From assembly GCA_017471465.1 (NCBI GenBank), contig JAFUTI010000039.1, forward strand, positions 17,896 through 81,895: 64,000 nucleotides of DNA, written 5' to 3'. Positions 25,260 to 34,396 of the stretch are shown here, one piece after another. Numbering within the stretch: the stretch's first letter is position 1; every line of letters begins with the position of its first letter. The DNA is from Prevotella sp. (GTDB lineage Bacteria; Bacteroidota; Bacteroidia; Bacteroidales; Bacteroidaceae). The position numbers were made by a program, and so were the translations under genes. The notes below the pieces were generated by a model. It ran no database searches. It was given only the letters and a program-made list of their open reading frames with translations, and was not told where the DNA came from.

Positions 25260-27366
25260 CGTTTTTAGTATCTATTGTTTTTTTCGTTACCTTAAAGCAC
25301 AGCATCGTCAGGTCATCGTTGGGTTCGGCACCGTCGCGATGCTTCTCTACCTCCTCGCGCAGCATCTCCACCGTCTGTTGTGCATTCTCGAACGGACGTG
25401 TCTCGAGCAGCTCAAGCAGACGCTCGTCAGTAAACTGCTGCTGCTGGCGGTTCTCTGCCTCATTCAATCCGTCGGTATAGATAAACAGCGGCTGGTCCCT
25501 GACACAGTCAATCTCTTCACCCTCATACTCCAGACCGGGCCACAGCCCGATAGGGGCATTGGGAATCATCTCAAGGAACCGGCAGCCGTCGTCGGCCAAC
25601 AGCACCGGCGGGTTATGTCCGGCATTACAGAAGCAGAGATGACCGTTAGTCAGGTCCACGAAGCCCAGGAACATGGTCACGAACATACCCTGTTCATTAT
25701 CGGCTCCTAGCTCATCGTTCAGACGTGTGGCAATCTCGGCCGGCTGCATCTTCAGCTTGGCCAGCGTGTGGAACAGACGGGTGGCCTGAGCCATAAAGAG
25801 CGACGCGGGAACGCCCTTGCCGCTGACATCGCCTAAGCAGAAATACAGATAGTCGTCAAGGAGGAGGAAGTCGTAAAGGTCGCCGCCAACAGCCTTCGCC
25901 GGCGTCATCGAAGCATAGATGTCAAGGTCGGGACGGCTGGGGAACACACTGGGCACCATCGACATCTGGATGTCACGGGCAATACGCAGGTCGCTCTCTA
26001 TACGCTCCTTGGCTGCGGTCGTCTCCTCCAGATTGTCGTAAGCCACCAGCAAGTCGTTATGGGTCTTCTCCAGTTTGTCGTGAGCCACCTTCAGCCGCTT
26101 GGCCGCCTTGATGCGGAACACCAGGAAGATGGCAAGTGCCAAAAGGACGACCGAAACCACCACGATGGTGAATGTGAACTGTGCACGCTCCTTCTCCATC
26201 TCTATCTCGTTGACATGGAACAGCGTGTTCATCTCGCTCAGTTGGTTCTTGATGTCACTGGCATTGATGGAGTCGTTGATGACATACATCTCACGATACA
26301 GGCGGGCGGCCTCAGCATACAGTCCAAGCTTCTCGAGAATCTCTGCACGCTGCTGACGCACCATGATGAGCACCGACTTGTCGTCAGTTTCCTCCATCTG
26401 CTGCATACGCCGTTTGTTCAAGGCCAGCGCCTCGATGTATTTGCCTTGTTTGAAACTCAGCTGGGCACGGTAGAACAGGTATTTCTGGCCGATGTAGTCG
26501 TCTTCCGAGACAAGGCGCTGGTGAACTTCGTCTAATGCCTCGGCAGCCTCGGAGAGTTCCTCCTTACCCAGAAAAGCCTGGGCTCGGGCCAGGTAGTAGT
26601 AAGACCAATAGGTGGTCACCTGATAGCCGTCTTCCGACAGCTCTCCCTCACGCGATTTCAAGAAACGCTTCAGGAATCCGCTCCACTCGTCGGTCAGCCG
26701 TTCCAGCTTGTCATAGCTGTGCTGGTCGTTCAGCACGTCGGCATAGTTGGGATACACCTCAGTAATGACGGCTGGCAACAAGTCCATTTTCAATAGAATG
26801 TCAAGTCCCTTACGGTAGGCATCCACACACTCATCGAGACTGCCAAGCACCATATAGGCATTTCCCATGCCGATATAGGCCAGTCCCATGCCATAGTTAT
26901 CGTGAAGCTGGGTAGCCTCCTCAAACATCGAATGTACTTCACGTAGTCCGATGTTTGCCTGGCCTGAGTAAATATAAGTGTTGCCCAAGTAGGCCCACAT
27001 CTCGAAATAGCCTTTCCATATCTTGTGACGCTTCAGGAACCCCAAATCCTCTGGAACATGAGCATAGATGGAGTCGTTCATGTCGTTATTATAGAAGAAA
27101 GACGTCCTACACAGATAGACAAATCCCTCGTGGGCGACCTCATGCTGACGGCGTGCCTCACCCAACCAATCATAAAGCGCCTTCATCTGCTGATCTGTGT
27201 CATCAGTCATCAGGCTCAGGTTGTAAAGCCGCTCGTAGGCTGCCAGCCTCACCGTGTCCTGCAACTGGGGCAGTTTTTTGCGCAATTCAGCAGCCTCGTC
27301 AGCGAAGGCGCTGACGACTCCTACCAAAAGGGAAACGACGACCAAGGCCAGCTTTCTACTCATCAT
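25243..27366 (-). CDS. PP2C-type (SpoIIE/RsbU) phosphatase with TPR sensor region
   Basis: A 707-residue membrane protein. Signal sequence (LALVVVSLLVGVVSAFA), a periplasmic TPR-like helical region (about 25-370), a membrane helix (FTIVVVSVVLLALAIFLVF), a coiled coil (about 410-465) and a cytosolic SpoIIE/PP2C domain with AVGGDLYDFLLLDD, LGDVSGKGVPASLFM and PLFIYTDGLNEAEN. It should dephosphorylate the STAS protein encoded two genes downstream in response to a periplasmic signal. First gene of the long minus-strand unit; a -7 element is at 27406-27413. Confidence 0.9.
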   Translation of the reverse strand: MMSRKLALVVVSLLVGVVSAFADEAAELRKKLPQLQDTVRLAAYERLYNLSLMTDDTDQQMKALYDWLGEARRQHEVAHEGFVYLCRTSFFYNNDMNDSIYAHVPEDLGFLKRHKIWKGYFEMWAYLGNTYIYSGQANIGLREVHSMFEEATQLHDNYGMGLAYIGMGNAYMVLGSLDECVDAYRKGLDILLKMDLLPAVITEVYPNYADVLNDQHSYDKLERLTDEWSGFLKRFLKSREGELSEDGYQVTTYWSYYYLARAQAFLGKEELSEAAEALDEVHQRLVSEDDYIGQKYLFYRAQLSFKQGKYIEALALNKRRMQQMEETDDKSVLIMVRQQRAEILEKLGLYAEAARLYREMYVINDSINASDIKNQLSEMNTLFHVNEIEMEKERAQFTFTIVVVSVVLLALAIFLVFRIKAAKRLKVAHDKLEKTHNDLLVAYDNLEETTAAKERIESDLRIARDIQMSMVPSVFPSRPDLDIYASMTPAKAVGGDLYDFLLLDDYLYFCLGDVSGKGVPASLFMAQATRLFHTLAKLKMQPAEIATRLNDELGADNEQGMFVTMFLGFVDLTNGHLCFCNAGHNPPVLLADDGCRFLEMIPNAPIGLWPGLEYEGEEIDCVRDQPLFIYTDGLNEAENRQQQQFTDERLLELLETRPFENAQQTVEMLREEVEKHRDGAEPNDDLTMLCFKVTKKTIDTKNDEKGD

Positions 27367-27405
27367 TTTTGGAAAAAGAGTGTAGTTTTATCACTTTTTA
27401 GGCCA

Positions 27406-27413
27406 CAAAGATA
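27406..27413 (-). promoter_or_regulatory. -7 element of the partner-switching operon
   Basis: TATCTTTG on the minus strand, 39 nt before the PP2C start codon. It is the only convincing -7 element I find for the whole 17.4-27.4 kb minus-strand unit. The -33 region is poor (TTTG at 27426-27429 is too close). Confidence 0.5.
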
Positions 27414-27507
27414 CAAATATTTCTTCAAACAGCCATCATAATTCGAAATATTTTACGCTTTAGCCTAATTATTTATCTGCGAAAGCCCGATTCTCAATTA
27501 TTTTCAC

Positions 27508-27515
27508 TATCTTTG
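27508..27515 (+). promoter_or_regulatory. -7 element of the AICAR transformylase gene
   Basis: TATCTTTG, 26 nt before the start codon; -33 not clear. Confidence 0.5.
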
Positions 27516-27541
27516 CACCCTGCAACAAAATATTTTCAAGA

Positions 27542-28729
27542 ATGAAAGAATTAGCACTCAAGTACGGATGTAATCCCAACCAGAAGCCCTCGCGCATCTT
27601 TATGCAGGAGGGCGAGTTGCCCATCGAAGTCATTAACGGCCGTCCGGGCTACATCAACTTCCTCGACGCCTTCAACGCCTGGCAGCTGGTCAGCGAGCTG
27701 AAAGCCGCCACGGGCCTGCCCGCCGCCGCGTCGTTCAAGCACGTCAGCCCCGCCGGCGCTGCCATCGGTCTGCCCTTGAGCGACACACTGAAGAAGATCT
27801 ATTTCGTCGACGACATCAAGGGTCTCGACGACAGTCCCATCGCCTGTGCTTATGCCCGTGCCCGCGGTGCCGACCGCATGTCGAGCTATGGCGACTTCGT
27901 GGCCCTGAGCGACACCTGCGACGCCACGACGGCCCTGCTGCTGAAGCGCGAGGTGAGCGACGGCGTCATCGCCCCCGACTTCACCCCCGAGGCTATCGAG
28001 ATACTGAAGGACAAACGCAAGGGTACGTACAACGTCATCAAGATGGACCCGACGTACAAGCCCGCCCCTGTTGAGACGAAGCAGGTGTTTGGCGTGACCT
28101 TCGAACAGGGACGTAACGAGATACGTCTCGACGACCCTGCACTGTTTGAGAATATCCCCACGCAGAACAAGACGTTTACCGCCGAGGCCAAACGCGACCT
28201 GATCATCGCCCTCATCACGCTGAAGTATACGCAGTCGAACTCCGTCTGCTACGTCAAGGACGGACAGGCCATCGGCATCGGTGCCGGACAGCAGAGCCGC
28301 ATCCACTGTACACGTCTGGCAGGCAACAAGGCCGACATCTGGTGGCTGCGTCAGCATCCGAAGGTACTGGCACTGCCCTTCAAGGAGGGTATCCGTCGTG
28401 CCGACCGCGACAACACCATCGACGTCTACATCTCAGAGGATGAGCACGACGACGTGCTGCGCGACGGCGCCTGGCAGCAGTTCTTCACGGAGCAGCCTGC
28501 CGTGCTGACCTTGGAAGAGAAAAAAGCCTGGATTGCACAGAACACGAAGGTAGCACTGGGCTCAGACGCCTTCTTCCCCTTCGGCGACAACATCGAGCGT
28601 GCCCACAAGAGCGGCGTCGAGTTCATTGCCCAGGCCGGCGGCAGCGTGCGCGATGACCATGTCATCATGACCTGCGACAAGTACGGTATCGCCATGACGT
28701 TCACCGGTGTACGCTTATTCCACCATTGA
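27542..28729 (+). CDS. Stand-alone AICAR transformylase (phosphoribosylaminoimidazolecarboxamide formyltransferase)
   Basis: A 395-residue cytosolic enzyme homologous to the formyltransferase half of PurH, without the IMP cyclohydrolase domain. Marks include LKYGCNPNQKPSRI at the start, SFKHVSPAGAAIGLPL (the AICAR Tfase Lys-His region), LKYTQSNSVCYVKDGQAIG and GAGQQSRIHCTRLAG. It makes FAICAR from AICAR and 10-formyl-THF in purine synthesis. Stand-alone forms occur in Bacteroidetes in addition to PurH, so its precise in vivo share is uncertain. A 66-residue gene starts 2 nt after its stop. Confidence 0.9.
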   Translation: MKELALKYGCNPNQKPSRIFMQEGELPIEVINGRPGYINFLDAFNAWQLVSELKAATGLPAAASFKHVSPAGAAIGLPLSDTLKKIYFVDDIKGLDDSPIACAYARARGADRMSSYGDFVALSDTCDATTALLLKREVSDGVIAPDFTPEAIEILKDKRKGTYNVIKMDPTYKPAPVETKQVFGVTFEQGRNEIRLDDPALFENIPTQNKTFTAEAKRDLIIALITLKYTQSNSVCYVKDGQAIGIGAGQQSRIHCTRLAGNKADIWWLRQHPKVLALPFKEGIRRADRDNTIDVYISEDEHDDVLRDGAWQQFFTEQPAVLTLEEKKAWIAQNTKVALGSDAFFPFGDNIERAHKSGVEFIAQAGGSVRDDHVIMTCDKYGIAMTFTGVRLFHH

Positions 28730-28731
28730 TT

Positions 28732-28932
28732 ATGACAGGAGAAGACGATTTCCAGAAGATACTCGAGAGTGGCATCTCGTTCGGTCGCGGCGGTGAACGC
28801 CGCGACCCTAACGAGGGTAAGGTGAAGACTAAAGCCAAGAAGAAGAAATACATCACCGGGGCCCACGGCTCAGGCTCGGCCCGTCAGAAGGCCAAGTACC
28901 GCGAACAGCGTGCCAACCGGAGACACAGATAG
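28732..28932 (+). CDS. Small basic protein of unknown function
   Basis: A 66-residue protein from ATG 28732; a TTG two codons earlier overlaps the stop of the preceding gene and is less likely. The first 20 residues are acidic (MTGEDDFQKILESGISFG), and the rest is strongly basic (KVKTKAKKKKYITGAHGSG, ending YREQRANRRHR). The basic tail suggests nucleic-acid or ribosome association, but I recognise no family. It is cotranscribed with the AICAR transformylase. Confidence 0.7.
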   Translation: MTGEDDFQKILESGISFGRGGERRDPNEGKVKTKAKKKKYITGAHGSGSARQKAKYREQRANRRHR

Positions 28933-29005
28933 GGAAAAATCAGCTTTTATAGTCCTACGACAAAAATCAAAGTCTTTTCTTTATCCAACTAATTATTCTT
29001 TTTCG

Positions 29006-29013
29006 TACCTTTG
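29006..29013 (+). promoter_or_regulatory. -7 element of the 857-residue secreted protein gene
   Basis: TACCTTTG with a 35-nt leader ending in AACTAAACACTATCTT before the ATG. The -33 element is unclear. Confidence 0.55.
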
Positions 29014-29048
29014 CAGCCGAAAACTATTACATAACTAAACACTATCTT

Positions 29049-31622
29049 ATGAAGAAATTTTTTACTTTAACCATTATGGCTCTGCTCATGGCAGTGGGGG
29101 CCAACGCACAAGAGAAAAAGACTTGGGACTTCAGTAAGGGATGGAGCGATGAGACCATTGCCAATTTGACGGCAGGCTCGGAATGGACCCTTGAAGGAAC
29201 TTCATGGAAAGAGACAGGAAAATTCGGATCTGGCGGCTTTGTTGCCAATGGCAAGCCAATCAAGGAATTGGAAGGTCTGGAACGTAGTTCGGCAGGACTC
29301 TCGGGTTCCAACAATTACCTTCTGACTCCTACAACCTTCCGTTTGAACAGGGCAAAGCAGGAATTGAAATTCCCCAGCCTTAAGAATGGTCAGAAGTTGA
29401 CTGTCGTTGGACGTTCTGCCAATGGCACGGCCCCAAACCGTGGCGTCTTGCCAATGTATGATTACATGGTGCGTGTTGATGATGACCCGACGAACGAGAT
29501 CATGCTGGGTGGTAACGTCGAAGGCTCTAAGGGAACCTATACCTTCATCTACGAGATTCGTACTAATGAAGCAGGGGAAGTGCCCGTAGGCATTAAGATG
29601 AACAGTGCATCTGGCGGCATCGACTTCACGCTGTTTATGATTGACGAAGGCGACGAGATTAAGACTGCCAATGTAGCCTATCTCTATAATGGCACAGAGG
29701 ACGTGGTGCTGAATTACCTGAATGCTCGCGAATACACCAAGACGACTCCCGTCAATGTCACCACGGCAACCGTTACTGCCGACGAGCTGCGAGGCTATGA
29801 CGTGGTCGTTGTCGGTGCCAGCGTACCTGCTGACAACGCTGCAGTTGCCGCTGTCAAGGAAGCCATGCCCTGGACTCCTGTGCTCAATCTCAACGGCAAC
29901 CTCTATGCCGCATGGGGATATGGAGAGGCTGTCGGCAGCCTTGGCTACGTAAAAATCAAGTCAACCAAGAATGTCCTTTTCAGCGGTGTGGAATACACTG
30001 CTGCCGACGAAGGCAATGTGCTGGTACTCGCAAACACGTCTGAAGACGTTGAGGCACAAGCTGTTAACTTAGGCGAATACTTTGCCGGCGACGAAATCCT
30101 GGGAACCACACTGGACGAAGAGGCTACTACCTTTATCCACACTCACAACATCAAGCACAACGGCTACCTCTATCTGCCTTATGTAGACAACTATAGCGAT
30201 GCTGCCCTGCAGGCACTCAACAACGCCATCACCATGCTGTTCGAGTCAAAGAGCGACATCACGGCCGCTCCCGCTCCCAGCATCTCTCAGGAGTTCAAGG
30301 ACCAGGCGACCATCGTCACGTTAACACCGGGCCGCACACTTCCGAAGACTCAGATTTACTATACGACCGACGGTTCCGCCCCGACCTTGGAAGCCGCAAC
30401 GTTGTATACCGAACCGTTCACGCTGACAGCCACCGGCACCGTCAAGGCTATTGCCATTGCTGAGGGCTACACCGTCAGCGATGCTGCATCGGCTGACATT
30501 GCTATCTACTCACAGCCAAAAACGCCATCTATCAGCTATGAGCAGGAAGACGGCAAGACCACTATCACACTGGCCTGCGAGACGCCGGATGCACAGATAT
30601 GGTATAACTTCGAGACCACGGCAAGCACCGACACTACCAAGTCGTCAAAATACACGGAGCCCTTTGTCATCACCATGCCCCAGAACGTCAACGTATTTGC
30701 CGTTGCCGGAGAAACCGTATGGTCAGAGATTGCCTCACAGCGCATCCTGGTTAAGAACCCACGCGTCGTCATCGACGTAGCTGCCCACTTCTCTGCTCCC
30801 GCATGGGATGGTATCGGTAACGGCAGTGGTCTTTTCACGGGCGCTAAGAACGCAACATCAATGTACGTGGAAGGTACAGGTGAGCAGCAGACAGTCAACG
30901 ACCCTGAGACAGGTGACGAGAAAACCATCTGGGTTAACCAGGAGGAAGTGGAGTACGAGACCAAAGACGAGCCGGGTGAGAATCCTCAGTGGACCGTCAT
31001 GACCAAGGGCCAGGCAGTACTCTGGCAGAACAATGGTGCCAGCACTGACAAAATTGGTACCGACTATGGTGGATACTATCCGGAAACTTCTGCAGACATC
31101 AGCAGCACTTTTGCTGCAACAAAGAACGACATTCAGTTCTCCAAGACTTATAGCGGCGAACATGCCAATGCAGCCATCCAGTCGAAGAACAGATATCAAG
31201 CACCACTGGACGTCATCGTACTGGCCAACATGCAGGGAGGTCCACTGCTGGCACAGGTATCTGCCGACGGCGAGAACTGGACAACTATCGGCGACGAAAT
31301 TGCTAAGACAGGATGGACTCGTATGTGGAAGATGTACACCCGTAGTTACAACGGCACTGATGAAGTTTATGTCCGCGTAACACAACAGACAGGTGACGCA
31401 TCGGCCAAGATCTTCGACATCTACATTGCCAACCAGGGCGAGCAGTCGCTGGCTCTGCTGCAGCAACTGAACGAAGAGTTGACGGGCATAGCCGACGTGA
31501 AGCAGGCTGTCAACGTTGCTGAGGGTATCTACAATCTTAGCGGTATGCGCCAGAATGGTCTGAAGACCGGCTTGAACATCGTCGTCAAGGACGGTGTCGT
31601 ACGCAAGATTATCGTCAAGTAA
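29049..31622 (+). CDS. Secreted protein with chitobiase-type (CHB_HEX_C) domains and sorting-like tail
   Basis: An 857-residue protein: signal peptide (FFTLTIMALLMAVGANA), an N-terminal beta-sandwich beginning KTWDFSKGWSDETIANL, an alpha/beta region (about 220-400, VAYLYNGTEDVVLNYLNA and RGYDVVVVGASV), two chitobiase/hexosaminidase C-terminal-like domains (IYYTTDGSAPTLEAATLYTE and IWYNFETTASTDTTKSSKYT), a second beta-sandwich, and the tail GIYNLSGMRQNGLKTGLNIV ending RKIIVK. The next gene encodes a paralogue with the same order. A role in plant polysaccharide binding is suggested by the adjacent PL11 lyase gene. No catalytic motif is seen. Confidence 0.8.
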   Translation: MKKFFTLTIMALLMAVGANAQEKKTWDFSKGWSDETIANLTAGSEWTLEGTSWKETGKFGSGGFVANGKPIKELEGLERSSAGLSGSNNYLLTPTTFRLNRAKQELKFPSLKNGQKLTVVGRSANGTAPNRGVLPMYDYMVRVDDDPTNEIMLGGNVEGSKGTYTFIYEIRTNEAGEVPVGIKMNSASGGIDFTLFMIDEGDEIKTANVAYLYNGTEDVVLNYLNAREYTKTTPVNVTTATVTADELRGYDVVVVGASVPADNAAVAAVKEAMPWTPVLNLNGNLYAAWGYGEAVGSLGYVKIKSTKNVLFSGVEYTAADEGNVLVLANTSEDVEAQAVNLGEYFAGDEILGTTLDEEATTFIHTHNIKHNGYLYLPYVDNYSDAALQALNNAITMLFESKSDITAAPAPSISQEFKDQATIVTLTPGRTLPKTQIYYTTDGSAPTLEAATLYTEPFTLTATGTVKAIAIAEGYTVSDAASADIAIYSQPKTPSISYEQEDGKTTITLACETPDAQIWYNFETTASTDTTKSSKYTEPFVITMPQNVNVFAVAGETVWSEIASQRILVKNPRVVIDVAAHFSAPAWDGIGNGSGLFTGAKNATSMYVEGTGEQQTVNDPETGDEKTIWVNQEEVEYETKDEPGENPQWTVMTKGQAVLWQNNGASTDKIGTDYGGYYPETSADISSTFAATKNDIQFSKTYSGEHANAAIQSKNRYQAPLDVIVLANMQGGPLLAQVSADGENWTTIGDEIAKTGWTRMWKMYTRSYNGTDEVYVRVTQQTGDASAKIFDIYIANQGEQSLALLQQLNEELTGIADVKQAVNVAEGIYNLSGMRQNGLKTGLNIVVKDGVVRKIIVK

Positions 31623-31646
31623 CCCCTATATTTATAAAAGAGGTGA

Positions 31647-31685
31647 AAAAAGTCGGGGTTCCTTTGGGGAGTCCGACTTTTTTTT
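31647..31685 (+). terminator. Terminator after the first CHB-domain gene
   Basis: AAAAAAGTCGG (31647-31657) pairs with CCGACTTTTTTT (31674-31685), with a 16-nt loop, followed by G. The loop and the T-run overlap the next promoter. Confidence 0.85.
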
Positions 31686-31694
31686 GTACTTTTG
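31664..31694 (+). promoter_or_regulatory. Promoter of the second CHB-domain gene, nested in the preceding terminator
   Basis: TTTG (31664-31667) lies in the terminator loop; after 19 nt comes TACTTTTG (31687-31694) directly behind the terminator T-run. The gene starts 37 nt further on. Confidence 0.78.
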
Positions 31695-31731
31695 CACACA
31701 AACAACTATTTAGCAACTAAAACTATATTTT

Positions 31732-34395
31732 ATGAAAAGATTTTTTACCCTGAGTGTTGTGGCACTGCTCCTCTCAATGTTTGGAGCTGATGCCCAGAAC
31801 TATCGCAAATGGGACTTCACCTCGTGGAGTTCAACAACCATTGCCAATCTGCAAGCCGAAGATGCCGCTGGCGGCGTCAGCGGTGCCGGATGGTCGAGTA
31901 CAGAAAAAGCTGACGGCACTAACCCACAGCCCAACAAATGCTACTGGTCTTACAAAGAAGCTAACGTTGTCAACGGCGCTCTGTCAGCCAACGGTGCTTC
32001 TATTGCCGAGACCGATGGTCTGGTTTTCAATCCCTCTTATGCTGTAAAGCGCAATTTAGCCATTGCTGTGGACTACCCATCGACATCTTTGGGCGATTAT
32101 GCCGGTTCGCAGTACCTGTGGCTGGGTGGTGGCAATGCCAAGTCGGCCTCTGCCCGTATTGTGTGTTTCACCATCCCCAAGGTTAAGATCGGACAAAAGA
32201 TAACCATGGTTGTTGAATCGCACAAACCCACTGACGCCCGCGGTGTGGCACTCTATGTAGGTAGCGCTACCGACGATGCCAACCAGATTGGCGAGGCGTT
32301 TAAGCCTACCACCCAAGACACCTACACCTGGGAGAACTGGACGGTGCCCGAAGGGGCTGCCACTAACGATGACGGTACGATCGACATTTTGGTCGTCAAC
32401 ACCCACGGCTGCCACATCTACAGCATCGAAGTAGGCACTGCCGACCAGAAGTCGAAGATTGCCTATCTGTATCAGGGAGAGGCTGATGCCACGAAAGCCG
32501 TGGCCGAAGGCATCGGTAACTACGAGGTAGAGGCTATTGACATCGCAGCCGCCACGAAGACGTCCACCGAACTACAGGAGTATGATGCCGTCGTCATTGC
32601 CTCTAATGTCAACAGCGCCGAATATGCCGCCGAGCTTAAGAAAGCCTTGGGCTGGACACCTATCGTCAACACCAGCGCCGCACTGTACGAGCTATGGGGA
32701 CTGGGCACGGCCACCAAGTCGACAGAATCTATCATCTTTGCCAAGAAGAAGAACAGCACCATCTTTGCAGGCGCTACGCAGGAAGACCCGGAATCCGGTA
32801 TCAGCTACGTGGAACTCGAAGGTGACGTCTATGGTATTCAAGACTTTGGTGAATATTTCGCCAATGACGACACGCTGGGTGTCGACGTCAGCGAGACACT
32901 GGTTACCACCCACATCCACAATGCGGGTCACAACACCTACATCTACATTCCTGCCGGCAATGCCCAACTGACAGCCAACGCCATCAAGACAGCTGTCAAT
33001 TCCAAGGCGAAGGTGTCGGCTGCTCCGAAGCCAGTCATCAGTCTGGAATATAAAGACCAGAACACTAACGTGACCATCACCAGCAGCGTGCCCTCCGCAG
33101 AGATATTCTACACCACCGACGGCACGACGCCCACGGAGAGCAGCACACCGTACACAGGAACCTTCAACGTGACGTCTGAACTCACCGTCAAGGCTGTTGC
33201 CAAGGGCGACGGCTACACACTGAGTGAGGTGGCCGAGAAGGCTGTCGACCTGAAGAGCCAGGTCACTGCTCCCGTCATCAGCACAGAGCAGACCGACGGT
33301 CAGACCATCGTCACCATTACCGGCGATGGCGACCTCTGGTACAACTACACCAATACTTCCGACACGGTGAAGTCGACCAAATACACAGAACCCTTCGTGA
33401 TAAAGATTCCTCGCACGCTCTATGCTTTCACAACCGCTGAGGGTAAGGTTCCTTCAGAGACCGCATCGGCCAGCATCAGCATCAGCAACTTCCAGCCACG
33501 CATCGACATACTAGCTCACATGGACGCCAATTCTGCAGAATACAATGGCGGCAGTACCTCTACTGCCTACTACTTCTCGTGGGGCAAGAACAAGAGTGGA
33601 GAGAACGGCTATCCCTACTACAACGTAAACGGCGAAGTGACCGAGGAGACCGTCGTTGATCCTGAGACGGGCGACGAGAATGTCGTCAGGACCTACAAGG
33701 AGTTGAATCCCGAAGAGTCAAAGGACTTCGAGAATGGCTGGATGGTACGCTCCCGCGGCCAGCTCACTATCTGGGAGAACGAGAATACAGGTAGCAGCTA
33801 TGGCAACACCAGAGGCTACAACTTCGCTACGGTGAACGACGAGAATCCGTACTTCCCCGCTACTAGATGCTATATCAATCTGGCCGACAAGAACACGCTG
33901 CCCTCTGACGCTACGTTCCCCTACAACAGCTACATCGTCAGTACCAAGAAGTTCCAGGGGCCGTTCGACATCGTCGTCAACATGGCCAGCATCACCAAGC
34001 CGGAAAATGCGTCGAAGCACCAGGTGGTACTGCAGGTGGCTACCGACGGCAACGTGTGGGAGAGCGGCTGGCAGACTGTCGGCGACACAATCGTCGTTGA
34101 CAACAGTGCCCGCCTGACCCACAACATCACGCGCAGCTACGAGAGCAGTGACGAGGTGTACGTCCGCGCCTACCTCTGCGGCGATAACTCCAAGGTGGGC
34201 TTCTACGACATCTACATCGCCAACTATGGTGAGAAGTCGCAAGAACTCATTACTGGCATCACAGAGCAGAAGGCTGCCTCTGTCCAGAAGACAGCTGCTG
34301 TCTACAACCTCAATGGCGTCCGTCAGCAGGGTATGAAGCGTGGCCTGAACATCGTTGTCGAGGACGGCGTAGCAAAGAAAGTCATAATTAAATAA
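31732..34395 (+). CDS. Secreted protein with chitobiase-type domains, paralogue of the upstream gene
   Basis: An 887-residue protein with the same plan as the 857-residue neighbour: signal peptide (FFTLSVVALLLSMFGADA), N-terminal sandwich (YRKWDFTSWSSTTIANLQ), alpha/beta region (IAYLYQGEADATKAV, LQEYDAVVIASNV), CHB-like repeats (IFYTTDGTTPTESSTPYTG and LWYNYTNTSDTVKSTKYTE), C-terminal sandwich and the tail AVYNLNGVRQQGMKRGLNIV ending KKVIIK. The two genes are a tandem duplication that has diverged widely. The PL11 lyase begins 1 nt after the stop, so this gene is in an operon with a pectin-degrading enzyme. Confidence 0.82.
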   Translation: MKRFFTLSVVALLLSMFGADAQNYRKWDFTSWSSTTIANLQAEDAAGGVSGAGWSSTEKADGTNPQPNKCYWSYKEANVVNGALSANGASIAETDGLVFNPSYAVKRNLAIAVDYPSTSLGDYAGSQYLWLGGGNAKSASARIVCFTIPKVKIGQKITMVVESHKPTDARGVALYVGSATDDANQIGEAFKPTTQDTYTWENWTVPEGAATNDDGTIDILVVNTHGCHIYSIEVGTADQKSKIAYLYQGEADATKAVAEGIGNYEVEAIDIAAATKTSTELQEYDAVVIASNVNSAEYAAELKKALGWTPIVNTSAALYELWGLGTATKSTESIIFAKKKNSTIFAGATQEDPESGISYVELEGDVYGIQDFGEYFANDDTLGVDVSETLVTTHIHNAGHNTYIYIPAGNAQLTANAIKTAVNSKAKVSAAPKPVISLEYKDQNTNVTITSSVPSAEIFYTTDGTTPTESSTPYTGTFNVTSELTVKAVAKGDGYTLSEVAEKAVDLKSQVTAPVISTEQTDGQTIVTITGDGDLWYNYTNTSDTVKSTKYTEPFVIKIPRTLYAFTTAEGKVPSETASASISISNFQPRIDILAHMDANSAEYNGGSTSTAYYFSWGKNKSGENGYPYYNVNGEVTEETVVDPETGDENVVRTYKELNPEESKDFENGWMVRSRGQLTIWENENTGSSYGNTRGYNFATVNDENPYFPATRCYINLADKNTLPSDATFPYNSYIVSTKKFQGPFDIVVNMASITKPENASKHQVVLQVATDGNVWESGWQTVGDTIVVDNSARLTHNITRSYESSDEVYVRAYLCGDNSKVGFYDIYIANYGEKSQELITGITEQKAASVQKTAAVYNLNGVRQQGMKRGLNIVVEDGVAKKVIIK

Positions 34396-34396
34396 T

